A stretch of DNA of 64,000 bases, taken from assembly GCA_009784555.1 (NCBI GenBank), contig WRBO01000001.1:48758-112757 (forward strand). Direction: 5' to 3'. The stretch comes from Bacillota bacterium (lineage in GTDB: Bacteria; Bacillota; Clostridia; Christensenellales; UBA1242). Shown here piece by piece: positions 7,941-16,816 of the stretch. The number at the start of each line of letters is the position of its first letter. Position 1 is the first letter of the stretch. The translations under genes and the position numbers were made by a program. The notes beneath the pieces were generated by a model that was not told where the DNA came from, did not search any database, and worked only from the letters and a program-made list of their open reading frames with translations.

Positions 7941-10451
7941 ATGAATAAACTCTTACTAATTGACGGAAACTCGCTCATCAATCGTGCGTACTATGCGTTC
8001 GGTGCCTCTGGTGCCGAATTGTCATATGACGGCAACCCCACGGCGGCAACGTATGGCTTTATAAATATGTTATTAAAAGGCATCGAAACAATCAAACCCA
8101 CCCACCTTGTCGTGGCCTTTGATGTTCGTGCTAAAACATTCCGCCATAAAATGTACGACGGGTACAAAGCCACACGCAAAGGCATGCCCGATGACTTGGC
8201 TGTGCAACTAAACGACCTGAAATTCCTATTACGCGGAATGAATATCACGGTGGCCGAATCCGAGGGCTACGAGGCTGACGACATAATCGGAACTCTCTCA
8301 TCCGCATCTGAAATGCAAACTGTAATTCTGACCGCCGACCGCGATGCATTTCAACTGGTTTCCGACACATGCGAACTGCATCTGACGAAATCTGGGGTTA
8401 CGGCTCTGGACGTCTGGGATATGGCACGCGTACGCGCTGAATACGGCATCGAACCACACCAAATGATAGAAATAAAGGCCCTGGCTGGCGACACGTCCGA
8501 CAACATCCCGGGTGCCATGGGCATCGGAGAAAAAACCGCCCTAACAATGATTCGCGACCACGGCAACATCGAAACACTATACGAAAACATAGACACAATC
8601 CGCGGTGCGGCACGGGACAAACTAATCGCCTGCCGCGACAATGTCTTCCTGTCTCGCGAACTGGCAACAATAAATTTGGAAACGCCTCTAAACTTCAAAA
8701 TCGCGAACACAACCTTCTCAATGAACTTCCCCCAATCCCTCATTGACGAATTTGCGAAAAGGGGATTCCGCAGCATCATAAAAAAACTCGGCGCAACCGC
8801 ACCTGAAACTCCTGCGACTGTCGCAGAGACAAAAATCGAAATCACAACAATCACCGAAAACCCCGACTTGGACAAATTTATTAACGCAAAACGCATCGCA
8901 ATCAACCACGACACAATGGGTTTCTATCTCGCGACCGACGACAGCCACGAATACCATCTCCCAATACGCCATACATTACTGGATGCTGGTTTTGACCCTG
9001 GGCAACTAACTCAAATGCTAAAACCCGTGTTTGAATCGGCGGTACCAAAACATGTCTTCGATTCAAAAGGACTAAAGGAACTCTTGGCCAACTACGACAT
9101 AACGCTGAACAATGTAACCATAGACGCAAAAATCTGCCACCACCTTTTAACCTCAACAACGACACCGCCGACATTCGCCGATAACACCCGTGTCGCACAA
9201 ATGCTGTCAACAAATTACATGGAACGATTGCGCGCAATCGGGGCCTGGGGCCTCTACGCTGACATCGAACTGCCTCTGGTCGACGTTCTGCTGGAAATGC
9301 AACAAAATGGCGCCTACGTGGCGCTAGAGGCCTTAAACGAGGTCGCTGTCGAACTCGAGGCCGAAATAGCAATAATCAGCGAGCAAATCTACACCGCAGC
9401 TGGCGAGCGTTTTAATCTAAACTCTCCAAAGATGTTAAGTGATGTTTTGTACAAAAAACTGGGCCTCACAACTCTACAAAAAACCAAGACGGGTTTTTCC
9501 ACAAACGAAGAGGTCTTGCAAAAACTCTACAACAAACACCCAATCATCCCACCACTATTACGCTACCGCAAACTCTTCAAATTACTATCAACATACATCC
9601 ACGGCTACCGAAACCAAATGACCTCGGCGGGCCTAATCCATTCCAAATTCAACAACACCGCAACGGTAACGGGGCGACTGTCATCATCCGAACCAAACTT
9701 GCAAAACATACCGGTCAGAAGTGATGACGGCGCGCGCGTGCGAAAACTCTTCCGCTCTCGCTTTGACGGCGGACGGCTTGTATGCGCCGACTACAACCAA
9801 ATCGAACTCCGCGTATTGGCACACCTATCAAACGACTCAATCCTAACCGACGGCTTCCGCATGGGCCGTGACATCCACACGGAAACGGCCGCAAAGGTCT
9901 TCGATGTCGACCCAGCAAACGTAACCGCGGACATGCGCCGTATCGCTAAAACAATCAACTTCGGAATAATCTACGGGATGAGCTCCTTCGGCCTCTCCCA
10001 ATCCATCCACATCACCCCGGCCGAGGCCACTCACTTCATCAACAAATACTTCGCCCAATTCGTCTGCGTCAAAAAATTCTTGGACGACATCCGCGATAAC
10101 GCAATCGCCAACGGCTATGTTACAACCCTTTTGGGTCGCCGCAGGTACTTCCCCGAACTAAAATCAAAAAATGCCCAAGTTGTCCAATTCGGCATGCGTG
10201 CGGCAATGAACATGCCAATGCAGGGCAGTGCCGCGGACATAATAAAGGCCGCGATGGTGCGCATCCACAAACGCATGAGGGCCGAGGGGCTTAAAACCCT
10301 CCTCATTGCACAAATCCATGACGAGCTTGTCTTCGACACACCCGCCGATGAAATTGAACTGATGCGAAAACTCCTGCACGATGAAATGGAATCGGAAACA
10401 ATCCTATCCGTACCTCTGGTTGTGGACATCAAGGCAAAGGAAACACTTTGA
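7941..10451 (+). CDS. polA: DNA polymerase I (proofreading site lost)
   Basis: 836 residues. Order: 5'-3' exonuclease (about 1-290, starting MNKLLLIDGNSLINRAYYA), a vestigial 3'-5' exonuclease (about 300-455) with no recognisable DxE catalytic motifs, and the polymerase: motif A DYNQIELRVLAHLS (about 615), motif B RRIAKTINFGIIYGMSS (about 665) and motif C QIHDELVFD (about 790). Bacillus and Clostridium enzymes also lack proofreading. It fills lagging-strand gaps and acts in excision repair. TACAAT at 7928-7933 ends 7 nt before the ATG at 7941 with no Shine-Dalgarno, suggesting a leaderless transcript; an in-frame ATG at 7932 overlaps that box. Confidence 0.96.
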   Translation: MNKLLLIDGNSLINRAYYAFGASGAELSYDGNPTAATYGFINMLLKGIETIKPTHLVVAFDVRAKTFRHKMYDGYKATRKGMPDDLAVQLNDLKFLLRGMNITVAESEGYEADDIIGTLSSASEMQTVILTADRDAFQLVSDTCELHLTKSGVTALDVWDMARVRAEYGIEPHQMIEIKALAGDTSDNIPGAMGIGEKTALTMIRDHGNIETLYENIDTIRGAARDKLIACRDNVFLSRELATINLETPLNFKIANTTFSMNFPQSLIDEFAKRGFRSIIKKLGATAPETPATVAETKIEITTITENPDLDKFINAKRIAINHDTMGFYLATDDSHEYHLPIRHTLLDAGFDPGQLTQMLKPVFESAVPKHVFDSKGLKELLANYDITLNNVTIDAKICHHLLTSTTTPPTFADNTRVAQMLSTNYMERLRAIGAWGLYADIELPLVDVLLEMQQNGAYVALEALNEVAVELEAEIAIISEQIYTAAGERFNLNSPKMLSDVLYKKLGLTTLQKTKTGFSTNEEVLQKLYNKHPIIPPLLRYRKLFKLLSTYIHGYRNQMTSAGLIHSKFNNTATVTGRLSSSEPNLQNIPVRSDDGARVRKLFRSRFDGGRLVCADYNQIELRVLAHLSNDSILTDGFRMGRDIHTETAAKVFDVDPANVTADMRRIAKTINFGIIYGMSSFGLSQSIHITPAEATHFINKYFAQFVCVKKFLDDIRDNAIANGYVTTLLGRRRYFPELKSKNAQVVQFGMRAAMNMPMQGSAADIIKAAMVRIHKRMRAEGLKTLLIAQIHDELVFDTPADEIELMRKLLHDEMESETILSVPLVVDIKAKETL

Positions 10452-10476
10452 CATTGGCGCGCTTTTGGGGTAGCCT
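10448..10476 (+). promoter_or_regulatory. pgsA promoter placed for a leaderless mRNA
   Basis: TTGACA (10448-10453), 17 nt, TAGCCT (10471-10476), then only 6 nt to the pgsA ATG. The -35 overlaps the polA stop codon. Predicted transcription start coincides with the start codon. Confidence 0.65.
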
Positions 10477-10482
10477 GCCTTT

Positions 10483-11184
10483 ATGAACAAAGTAGCAGAA
10501 TTCTGGAAAAACATGACACTCGCAACACGCATCACATACGCACGGCTGGCCCTTATTCCTTTCATAATTTTCTTCTACCTCGGCGGTATATATTTTGACT
10601 CTTACTTCTTCATGGACTTCGGCAAACTAATCGCCCTCATCCTTTTTGTCATCGCCGCCGCAACCGATGCGCTGGACGGGTACATCGCACGTTCGCGTGA
10701 CATGGTCACCGACCACGGCAAACTAATCGACCCAATCATGGACAAACTACTTACACTCGCGGGTTTGTTACTTGTGTTCTTTGATCCATACCTCTCCGAA
10801 ATGATGCCGCTATGGGCTGGAATACTGGTTCTGTTCACCATCCTCGGCCGCGACTACATCGTGTCCGCCATCCGCAACATATACGCAACACGCGGCATCG
10901 CAATGGCCGCCGACCAAACGGCAAAGGTCAAATCCGCCGTCCTCTTCATCGCCATCGGATTATTCATGGGCTACGCGGCATGGGCTGACGTCACGGCAAC
11001 TACGCGCAACAATGTCGGAACATTCTACGACGGCTGGATTTACTCCGCGTGGTTCCTAATGCTCTCGGCGGCTGTACTATCGGTCATCAGTTTGGTTGTC
11101 TACATCAACAAACTAATATCACCCGCACCAACTGACGATATTGCGGAACAAGATATCGAAACGAAAGAAGGAGAAGAAGAATAA
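10483..11184 (+). CDS. pgsA: CDP-diacylglycerol-glycerol-3-phosphate 3-phosphatidyltransferase
   Basis: 233-residue integral membrane enzyme of the CDP-alcohol phosphatidyltransferase family, which forms phosphatidylglycerol phosphate from CDP-diacylglycerol and glycerol 3-phosphate. The full family signature DGx2ARx8Gx3Dx3D is visible around residues 68-91 (DGYIARSRD...GKLIDPIMD). Several hydrophobic helices follow and the tail is acidic/lysine-rich. pgsA next to recA is a common Bacillota arrangement. Related phosphatidylserine or cardiolipin synthases share the motif, but length and context favour PgsA. Confidence 0.88.
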   Translation: MNKVAEFWKNMTLATRITYARLALIPFIIFFYLGGIYFDSYFFMDFGKLIALILFVIAAATDALDGYIARSRDMVTDHGKLIDPIMDKLLTLAGLLLVFFDPYLSEMMPLWAGILVLFTILGRDYIVSAIRNIYATRGIAMAADQTAKVKSAVLFIAIGLFMGYAAWADVTATTRNNVGTFYDGWIYSAWFLMLSAAVLSVISLVVYINKLISPAPTDDIAEQDIETKEGEEE

Positions 11185-11188
11185 GAAT

Positions 11189-12265
11189 ATGGCAGTAGCA
11201 AAAGAAAGAAGCGAAAAACAAACCGAGCGGGAAAAGGCCCTGGCCGCCGCACTCGCAATGATTGAAAAGGCCCACGGAAAGGGTGCCGTCATGAAAATGG
11301 GCGAGGGCCCAATCATCAAAAACGTCGAGGTCATCTCAACTGGATGTCTAACCCTCGACTATGCACTCGGAACTGGCGGAATCCCGCGCGGCCGTATAAC
11401 GGAAATCTACGGGCCCGAGAGCAGTGGTAAAACAACCGTCTCCCTCCACGTCGTGGCCGAGGCACAAAAGGCTGGCCTCACCTGTGCGTTCATCGACGCC
11501 GAACACGCCCTTGACCCGATATACGCGGAAAAACTCGGCGTAAAAATCCACGAACTTTTAATATCTCAACCCGACAGCGGTGACCAAGGCCTCGACATCG
11601 CGGAAAAATTAATCAGCAGCGGTGTAATCGACCTCGTGGTCGTTGACTCGGTCGCGGCTCTAACCCCACGCCAAGAAATCGAGGGCGACATCGGCGACAC
11701 CCACGTGGGGCTCCAGGCCCGTTTAATGAGCCAAGCTCTCCGCAAACTAACCCCTCTCGCCCACAAAACTGGTTGCGCCCTCATCTTCATCAACCAACTT
11801 CGTGACAAAATCGGTATCATGATGCCGGGCCAGAGTCCCGAAACAACCCCAGGCGGAAAGGCCCTTAAATTCTACGCCTCCGTCCGCCTCGATGTCCGCC
11901 GTACAGGCAGTATCAAAGAAACCAAAGAAGGCAAAGAAGAAGCGACGGGAAACAAAACCAAGGTAAAGGTCGTCAAAAACAAACTCGCCCCTCCATTCAA
12001 ACTGGCCGAATTTGAAATCATGTTCGGTCGGGGGATAAGCAACGAGGGCTGTATCCTCGACCTCGCACTCATGTTCGGCTTCGTCGACAAATCGGGTGCA
12101 TGGTTCAGTTACAACGGCGACAAAATCGGCCAAGGCCGCGAAAAGGTAAAAGAATATCTCGAGGTCAACCACGACCTGCGCAACGAACTTCTGACACGGA
12201 TAAAAGAAAAACTTTCAAAAACCCCTGCACCTGACGCCAACCGAGAAGAGGATGGTGCCGAATGA
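11189..12265 (+). CDS. recA: Recombinase RecA
   Basis: 358 residues. RecA forms filaments on single-stranded DNA, drives strand exchange and activates SOS. Walker A is GPESSGKTT (about residue 74); other hallmarks are DAEHALDP, the Walker B segment [10 protein letters not shown], and [14 protein letters not shown]. The C-terminus is acidic. The ATG at 11189 ([10 protein letters not shown]) is chosen because 11141 lies within pgsA; GGAG about 14 nt upstream is the best ribosome-binding site. I see no LexA-like box before it. The stop overlaps the next start (ATGA). Confidence 0.97.
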   Translation: MAVAKERSEKQTEREKALAAALAMIEKAHGKGAVMKMGEGPIIKNVEVISTGCLTLDYALGTGGIPRGRITEIYGPESSGKTTVSLHVVAEAQKAGLTCAFIDAEHALDPIYAEKLGVKIHELLISQPDSGDQGLDIAEKLISSGVIDLVVVDSVAALTPRQEIEGDIGDTHVGLQARLMSQALRKLTPLAHKTGCALIFINQLRDKIGIMMPGQSPETTPGGKALKFYASVRLDVRRTGSIKETKEGKEEATGNKTKVKVVKNKLAPPFKLAEFEIMFGRGISNEGCILDLALMFGFVDKSGAWFSYNGDKIGQGREKVKEYLEVNHDLRNELLTRIKEKLSKTPAPDANREEDGAE

Positions 12266-12624
12266 TAACCACGTTTGACCAATACCAATCCGAGGCAATC
12301 AAAACCCTCCGCAAAATCCCAAAAGACTGCACGGTAGACGCGCATAAGTACAGCCTCGCCGTAACTGCATTGGGCATCGCGGGCGAGGGCGGGGAAGTCG
12401 CCGAAAAAATCAAAAAATACATCGACCGCGACCGCGAACTCGACATGGACGACATGCGAAAGGAAATCGGTGATGTGATGTGGTATATCGCCGCCATGTG
12501 CGACCTCCTCGGCATAACCATGGGCGAATGCGCCGACCTCAACATCAAAAAACTTCGCGCCCGCCACGGTGCGGACGGCGGCTGGACGGGTGACGGCAAC
12601 CGCACCGAAGACGTTGCTCGGTAA
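12262..12624 (+). CDS. MazG-like nucleotide pyrophosphohydrolase
   Basis: 120-residue all-alpha NTP pyrophosphatase. The metal-binding ExxE...ExxD pattern is seen in [14 protein letters not shown] and [14 protein letters not shown]. Such enzymes hydrolyse non-canonical or excess nucleoside triphosphates to monophosphates. It overlaps the recA stop by 4 nt (ATGA), so it is translationally coupled to recA, a plausible DNA-maintenance partnership. The exact substrate cannot be told from sequence. Confidence 0.8.
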   Translation: MITTFDQYQSEAIKTLRKIPKDCTVDAHKYSLAVTALGIAGEGGEVAEKIKKYIDRDRELDMDDMRKEIGDVMWYIAAMCDLLGITMGECADLNIKKLRARHGADGGWTGDGNRTEDVAR

Positions 12625-12632
12625 GATAAGGT

Positions 12633-12661
12633 TTGACACAACTGGCTAAAATGTCTATAAT
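12633..12661 (+). promoter_or_regulatory. Consensus promoter of rny
   Basis: TTGACA, a 17-nt spacer and TATAAT: a perfect sigma-A consensus. A leader of about 57 nt follows with AAGGAG before the rny ATG. It sets RNase Y apart from the recA unit. Confidence 0.88.
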
Positions 12662-12724
12662 TTAATTAGATTTCTATGGGCAACAGCCCGCTTGGAATAC
12701 AAAATATATTAAGGAGAATAAAAA

Positions 12725-14284
12725 ATGGTAGCAGCCATAATCATCTCCGCCGTAATTGCACTAGCAGTCGGCGGGGCGGCCGGCTTCTTTCTTGCTAAAC
12801 TACTGGATAAACAGAGCGCAAGCAGAGGCGAACAATCGGCGGCAAAAATCGTTGAAAAGGCACTGGCAAAGGCCGACATGGTCCGTAAAGAAGCCTTGCT
12901 AGAGGTCAAGGAAGAAACACACAAACTACGAACCCAATGTGACGAAGAAGTCCGTGAAAGAAGAACCGAAATAGGCAAGAGCGAACAACGCCTAACAACC
13001 CGCGAAGAACAAATCGTAAAACGCGAAGAAATCTTGGCAAACAAAGAACTGGCCGTGGAAAACACACGCGCCCAAATCGAAAACACAAAAACACAATGTC
13101 AAAAAAACCTGGACGACGCCAAAAAGAAACAATCCGAGGCCGTCGAAAAACTGGAAAAAATAACAGGACTGACCAAAGCCCAGGCCAAAAAAGAAATCAT
13201 CGACAGCCTGATTGACGAGGCGAAAACCGAGGCCGCCGAAACCGTCCGCAAAATTGTCAACGATGCAACCGAAGACGCATCGAAAAACGCACGCGACGTC
13301 CTTGTCGGCGCAATGCAACGACTTGCAACTGATGTGACCAGTGAGGTTACGGTCTCCACAATCCCACTCCCAACCGACGAATTAAAAGGTAAACTGATAG
13401 GGCGCGAGGGACGTAATATCCGCGCAATAGAAGCCGCAACAGGGGTCGACCTCATAATCGACGACACCCCCGAGGCAATAACAATCAGCAACTTCGACCC
13501 ATACCGCCGCCAAATCGCAAAACTTACAATCGAAAAACTCATCGCCGACGGCCGCGTTCACCCTGGACGTATCGAGGAATGCTTTGAACGCGCTAAAAAA
13601 GACCTCGACCAACAAATCAAAAAACAGGGCGAGGACATGCTCTACGAACTCAAAATCCACGGCATGCACCCCGAACTGGTTAAACTCCTCGGCCGAATGA
13701 AATACCGTACATCCTACGGCCAAAACCTCTACACCCACAGCAAAGAAATGGCCCTCATCGCTGGCATGATTGCAACCGACATCGGCGCAAACCCTGCCAT
13801 CGCAATGCGCGGTGCGCTTCTGCATGACGTGGGCAAGGTTCTCGACCACGAAATCGACGGCACACACGTTCAAATCGGTGTCGACCTTGCAAAAAAGTAC
13901 AAAGAAAGCCCCGAAGTAATTCACTGTATCGAGGCCCACCACGAAGACGTCCCCGCCAACTCAATAGAGGCCGTGATTGTCATGATTGCCGACGCAATCT
14001 CATCGGCACGTCCGGGCGCACGCCGCGAAAATCTCGAGGCATACGTAAAACGTCTGCGCGATTTGGAGGAAATTGCCGACACAAAACCTGGGGTTGAAAA
14101 ATCCTTCGCAATCTCCGCTGGCCGTGAAATCCGCGTTATCGTCAAACCTGAACAAATCGACGATGCTGGCGCACTCTTCCTGGCAAAGGAAATCGCCGCG
14201 GAAATCGAGGAAAAAATGACCTACCCGGGCCAGATAAAGGTCAACGTCATCCGCGAATCCCGCGCCAACGCGGTGGCAAAGTAA
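12725..14284 (+). CDS. rny: Ribonuclease Y
   Basis: 519 residues, typical of RNase Y, the membrane-anchored endoribonuclease that initiates mRNA decay in many Bacillota. Seen in order: one N-terminal transmembrane helix (about 3-26), a long charged coiled coil (about 30-190), a KH domain with GREGRNIRAIE (about 205-290), and an HD domain with LLHDVGKVLDHE (about 365) and a later HHED. AAGGAG precedes the ATG. Its last 17 bases are repeated after the next gene, marking an insertion just downstream. Confidence 0.96.
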   Translation: MVAAIIISAVIALAVGGAAGFFLAKLLDKQSASRGEQSAAKIVEKALAKADMVRKEALLEVKEETHKLRTQCDEEVRERRTEIGKSEQRLTTREEQIVKREEILANKELAVENTRAQIENTKTQCQKNLDDAKKKQSEAVEKLEKITGLTKAQAKKEIIDSLIDEAKTEAAETVRKIVNDATEDASKNARDVLVGAMQRLATDVTSEVTVSTIPLPTDELKGKLIGREGRNIRAIEAATGVDLIIDDTPEAITISNFDPYRRQIAKLTIEKLIADGRVHPGRIEECFERAKKDLDQQIKKQGEDMLYELKIHGMHPELVKLLGRMKYRTSYGQNLYTHSKEMALIAGMIATDIGANPAIAMRGALLHDVGKVLDHEIDGTHVQIGVDLAKKYKESPEVIHCIEAHHEDVPANSIEAVIVMIADAISSARPGARRENLEAYVKRLRDLEEIADTKPGVEKSFAISAGREIRVIVKPEQIDDAGALFLAKEIAAEIEEKMTYPGQIKVNVIRESRANAVAK

Positions 14285-14739
14285 ATTGAAACTAGGGGTA
14301 TTATTAGATGGGCCTTTTTGGAAAAAAGAAATCTAAACGGATGGCTGTCTCCAATTCTATTCAAAATTTGGTGGAAACTGTGGGGACATATATAGACACA
14401 CTTTTCGCTCAATATGAAATTGTTGAGATGAGAAAAGTCTTCCATGGCGATGACTTGAAAAAATATAACCGCGGGACCAAAAAAACAAATGCTGACTATG
14501 TGAAAATACGAAAGCACCTCGAGGAGATAATATTAAACTCTCTGAAACATTATGATGAAACTGATAAAATCAATCTCTACCTGATGCTTGGAATGATCAG
14601 GACTAACAGAGTATTTGATACGCCTCCATATAGCCGCACTTTGGTAGATATGACGCCTTTCATGCATTCTGACATCCAAAATGCTCTCAAAACTGCCAAG
14701 GTGAACCCATTGGGCAGAACATAACGCGGTGGCAAAGTA
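14267..14739. repeat. 17-bp direct repeats bounding a 456-bp inserted segment
   Basis: The 17 bases at 14267-14283 (starting AACGCGGTGG, ending AAAGTA) form the end of rny and recur exactly at 14723-14739, right after the 138-residue gene. The enclosed segment is visibly more A/T-rich than its neighbours. This is the pattern of an insertion or integration that duplicated its target, or of recombination between two short homologies. No transposase or terminal inverted repeats are visible. Confidence 0.85.
14308..14724 (+). CDS. Hypothetical protein on an inserted segment
   Basis: 138 residues, soluble, no family recognised. The N-terminus is lysine rich (MGLFGKKKSKRM); the rest looks helical, with YVKIRKHLEEIILNSLKHYDETDKI. 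AGGGG lies 10 nt before the ATG. Codon use is A/T-rich (TAT, AAA, GAT) unlike rny or rpsU, and the gene is enclosed by a 17-bp direct repeat, so it appears recently acquired. Its stop lies within the right-hand repeat region, just upstream of the rpsU promoter. Function unknown. Confidence 0.7.
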   Translation: MGLFGKKKSKRMAVSNSIQNLVETVGTYIDTLFAQYEIVEMRKVFHGDDLKKYNRGTKKTNADYVKIRKHLEEIILNSLKHYDETDKINLYLMLGMIRTNRVFDTPPYSRTLVDMTPFMHSDIQNALKTAKVNPLGRT

Positions 14740-14743
14740 GTCA

Positions 14744-14772
14744 TTGACAATAATCGTCATCATATCTATAAT
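14744..14772 (+). promoter_or_regulatory. Consensus promoter of rpsU
   Basis: TTGACA, 17 nt, TATAAT. It begins 4 nt after the right copy of the 17-bp repeat, so the insertion upstream left it intact. Confidence 0.88.
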
Positions 14773-14817
14773 AGTATGGTATACGCCAACTGGGCATTAA
14801 GAGCGGGGTGAAGACAC

Positions 14818-15000
14818 ATGGCACAAATAGTAGTAGGCGAGAACGAGTCCCTCGAATCCGCCCTCAAACGGTTCAAGCGCAAAGTCCAAAAGGACGGTAT
14901 CATCGGCGACATCAAACGCAAAGAAGAATACGTAAAGCCATCGGTACGCCGCAAGAAAAAATCCGAGGCCGCCCGCAAAAAACTCAAAACTGGAAAATAG
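14818..15000 (+). CDS. rpsU: 30S ribosomal protein S21
   Basis: 60 residues, basic. It begins [22 protein letters not shown], the S21 signature, and ends in an Arg/Lys helix ([14 protein letters not shown]). S21 is a late-assembling small-subunit protein near the anti-Shine-Dalgarno. It has its own consensus promoter and terminator, so it is monocistronic. A GGGGTGA stands 8 nt before the ATG. Confidence 0.96.
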   Translation: MAQIVVGENESLESALKRFKRKVQKDGIIGDIKRKEEYVKPSVRRKKKSEAARKKLKTGK

Positions 15001-15013
15001 AAACTCAAAAAAT

Positions 15014-15036
15014 CGCTCCCTCATCGGGAGCTTTTC
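15014..15036 (+). terminator. Terminator of rpsU
   Basis: GCTCCC (15015-15020) pairs with GGGAGC (15026-15031), followed by TTTT. Confidence 0.85.
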
Positions 15037-15052
15037 ATTGTAAACTAAAAAC

Positions 15053-15772
15053 ATGAACCAAAACTATAAAAGATTCTTTTCCGAAACAACACACAAACGT
15101 GCCGTCCTGTCTGATGGCGAACATCACCACCTCGCCCACGTTCTGCGCATGCGCATCGGCGACCGCATCGTCCTATTCAACGGCGATGACTTCGACTACC
15201 ACTACCAAATTGACGAAATCGCACGCGACCACACAAAACTAACCTTGGTCGAAATGGTTCGCAACCGCGTCAACCCAACCATTCGTGTCGCGGTCTTCGT
15301 GGGCCTGATAAGGAGCGACAACCTCCACATCATCGTCGAAAAGCTCAACGAAATCGGTGCAACCGACCTGTTCCTCTTCACATCAAACCGCACCAACGTC
15401 CGCACCGCCTCGGTCAACATTGAAAAACTCCAATCAATCGCAACCCAATCCTGTAAACAATGCGGCCGCAGCACCCCCACGACCGTCCACGCACCCCTCA
15501 CATTCGACCAAATGATACAAACTCTCGATGGCTTTCAAAAAGTCTACTACGCAGACAGGGCAGAAAAACGCGACAAAATCCAACAACGCAAAATGACAAC
15601 GTCCGAGAGCGTGGCTCTGGTAATAGGGCCCGAGGGCGGCATGGACATGGACGAAAACCTTGCTTTGGCCGCGGTCGCTGAACCCGTAACCCTCGGCCCA
15701 CGTACCTTGCGCTCGGAAACTGCCACAATCGTCGCGACAACCATCATAATGAACAAACTCGGCCAACTTTAA
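15053..15772 (+). CDS. rsmE: 16S rRNA (uracil-1498-N3)-methyltransferase
   Basis: 239 residues, SPOUT-class enzyme that methylates U1498 in helix 44 of 16S rRNA. The N-terminal PUA-like part includes HHLAHVLRMRIGDRI; the C-terminal knot carries IGPEGGMDMDEN and LGPRTLRSETATI, the cofactor-binding loops. TAAACT at 15041-15046 ends 6 nt before the ATG and no Shine-Dalgarno is present, so a leaderless mRNA is likely. It sits directly behind the rpsU terminator. Confidence 0.94.
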   Translation: MNQNYKRFFSETTHKRAVLSDGEHHHLAHVLRMRIGDRIVLFNGDDFDYHYQIDEIARDHTKLTLVEMVRNRVNPTIRVAVFVGLIRSDNLHIIVEKLNEIGATDLFLFTSNRTNVRTASVNIEKLQSIATQSCKQCGRSTPTTVHAPLTFDQMIQTLDGFQKVYYADRAEKRDKIQQRKMTTSESVALVIGPEGGMDMDENLALAAVAEPVTLGPRTLRSETATIVATTIIMNKLGQL

Positions 15773-15808
15773 TGGCACAAAACACAGTCACACGCTATAA
15801 TGAAAAAT

Positions 15809-16813
15809 ATGAAAATCGCGATATTGACCCTCGGCTGTAAAACGAACCAAGCCGAATCAAACACTATGGCCGCCGACCTAACCGCCCGCGGTTTTTTCAC
15901 AACGTGCAAGCTTGGGGCGGGCGAGACCGCCGACCTCTACATAATAAACACCTGCGCCGTCACCGCCATGGCCGAAAAAAAATCCCGCCACATGGCATCA
16001 ACAATCGTAAACAATAACCCCGCGGCCCAAATAATTTTGGTCGGGTGTGCCACGCAAAACAACGCCGAACAATTTGGTATGCCTAACATACTACGCACAT
16101 TCGGCACAAAAAAAGACGACGTCGTCAATTACATCACCCAAAACTTCAAACCAACGGGCAATAAAAACGCCACGCGGCACCGCACCGAACACTACCTAAA
16201 AATCCAAGACGGGTGCAACAACTCCTGCACATTCTGCATCGTATCAGCCCTGCGCGGCCCTTCAACTTCACGGGCGATTGCGGACATAATGACCGAGGTT
16301 CTCTCTCTCCCCGCGAAAACACCAATCGCGATAACTGGCATCAACCTTACTCAATTCCCAAACCTCCCCGAACTCTGCCGCCAAATCGACGGGGCGGGGT
16401 ACCCATTCCGCATCTCATCCCTGTACATCGACGTCATCGACGGACTATTCGACACTCTCGCCACTTGCAAAAATTTTGTTCCACGATTTCATTTAAGCTT
16501 GCAATCCGGCTCACAAAACGTCCTGCAATCCATGGGCCGCCGATACGGGCCAACCGAAATAAAAAATACCGTAGAGCACATCCGCAAACTCTGGCCAACC
16601 GCATTCATCTCGGCCGACATAATAACGGGCTTTCCAACCGAAACTGACACCGACCACAAACAAACGGTCGCGCTACTAACCGAACTACGCCTCGACCACC
16701 TGCACATCTTCCCATATTCACCGCGCCCTGGAACCCCCGCCGCCGAAATGAAACAAATCCCATCAAACATTGTATCCACACGCGCACGCGAACTTAAAAA
16801 TGTGGTACAATAA
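15809..16813 (+). CDS. MtaB-like tRNA methylthiotransferase lacking the TRAM domain
   Basis: 335 residues. Radical-SAM methylthiotransferases of this group convert t6A to ms2t6A at tRNA position 37 using two iron-sulfur clusters. The UPF0004 part holds three cysteines (LGCKTNQAE, NTCAVTAMAEKKSR, VGCATQN); the radical-SAM cluster motif is CNNSCTFC. Characterised MtaB proteins are about 100 residues longer and end in a TRAM RNA-binding domain; here the chain stops after STRARELKNVVQ, just before xer. The ATG at 15809 is chosen because TATAAT (15796-15801) overlaps an earlier ATG at 15800 and would give a leaderless start at 15809. Confidence 0.85.
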   Translation: MKIAILTLGCKTNQAESNTMAADLTARGFFTTCKLGAGETADLYIINTCAVTAMAEKKSRHMASTIVNNNPAAQIILVGCATQNNAEQFGMPNILRTFGTKKDDVVNYITQNFKPTGNKNATRHRTEHYLKIQDGCNNSCTFCIVSALRGPSTSRAIADIMTEVLSLPAKTPIAITGINLTQFPNLPELCRQIDGAGYPFRISSLYIDVIDGLFDTLATCKNFVPRFHLSLQSGSQNVLQSMGRRYGPTEIKNTVEHIRKLWPTAFISADIITGFPTETDTDHKQTVALLTELRLDHLHIFPYSPRPGTPAAEMKQIPSNIVSTRARELKNVVQ

Positions 16814-16816
16814 AAC

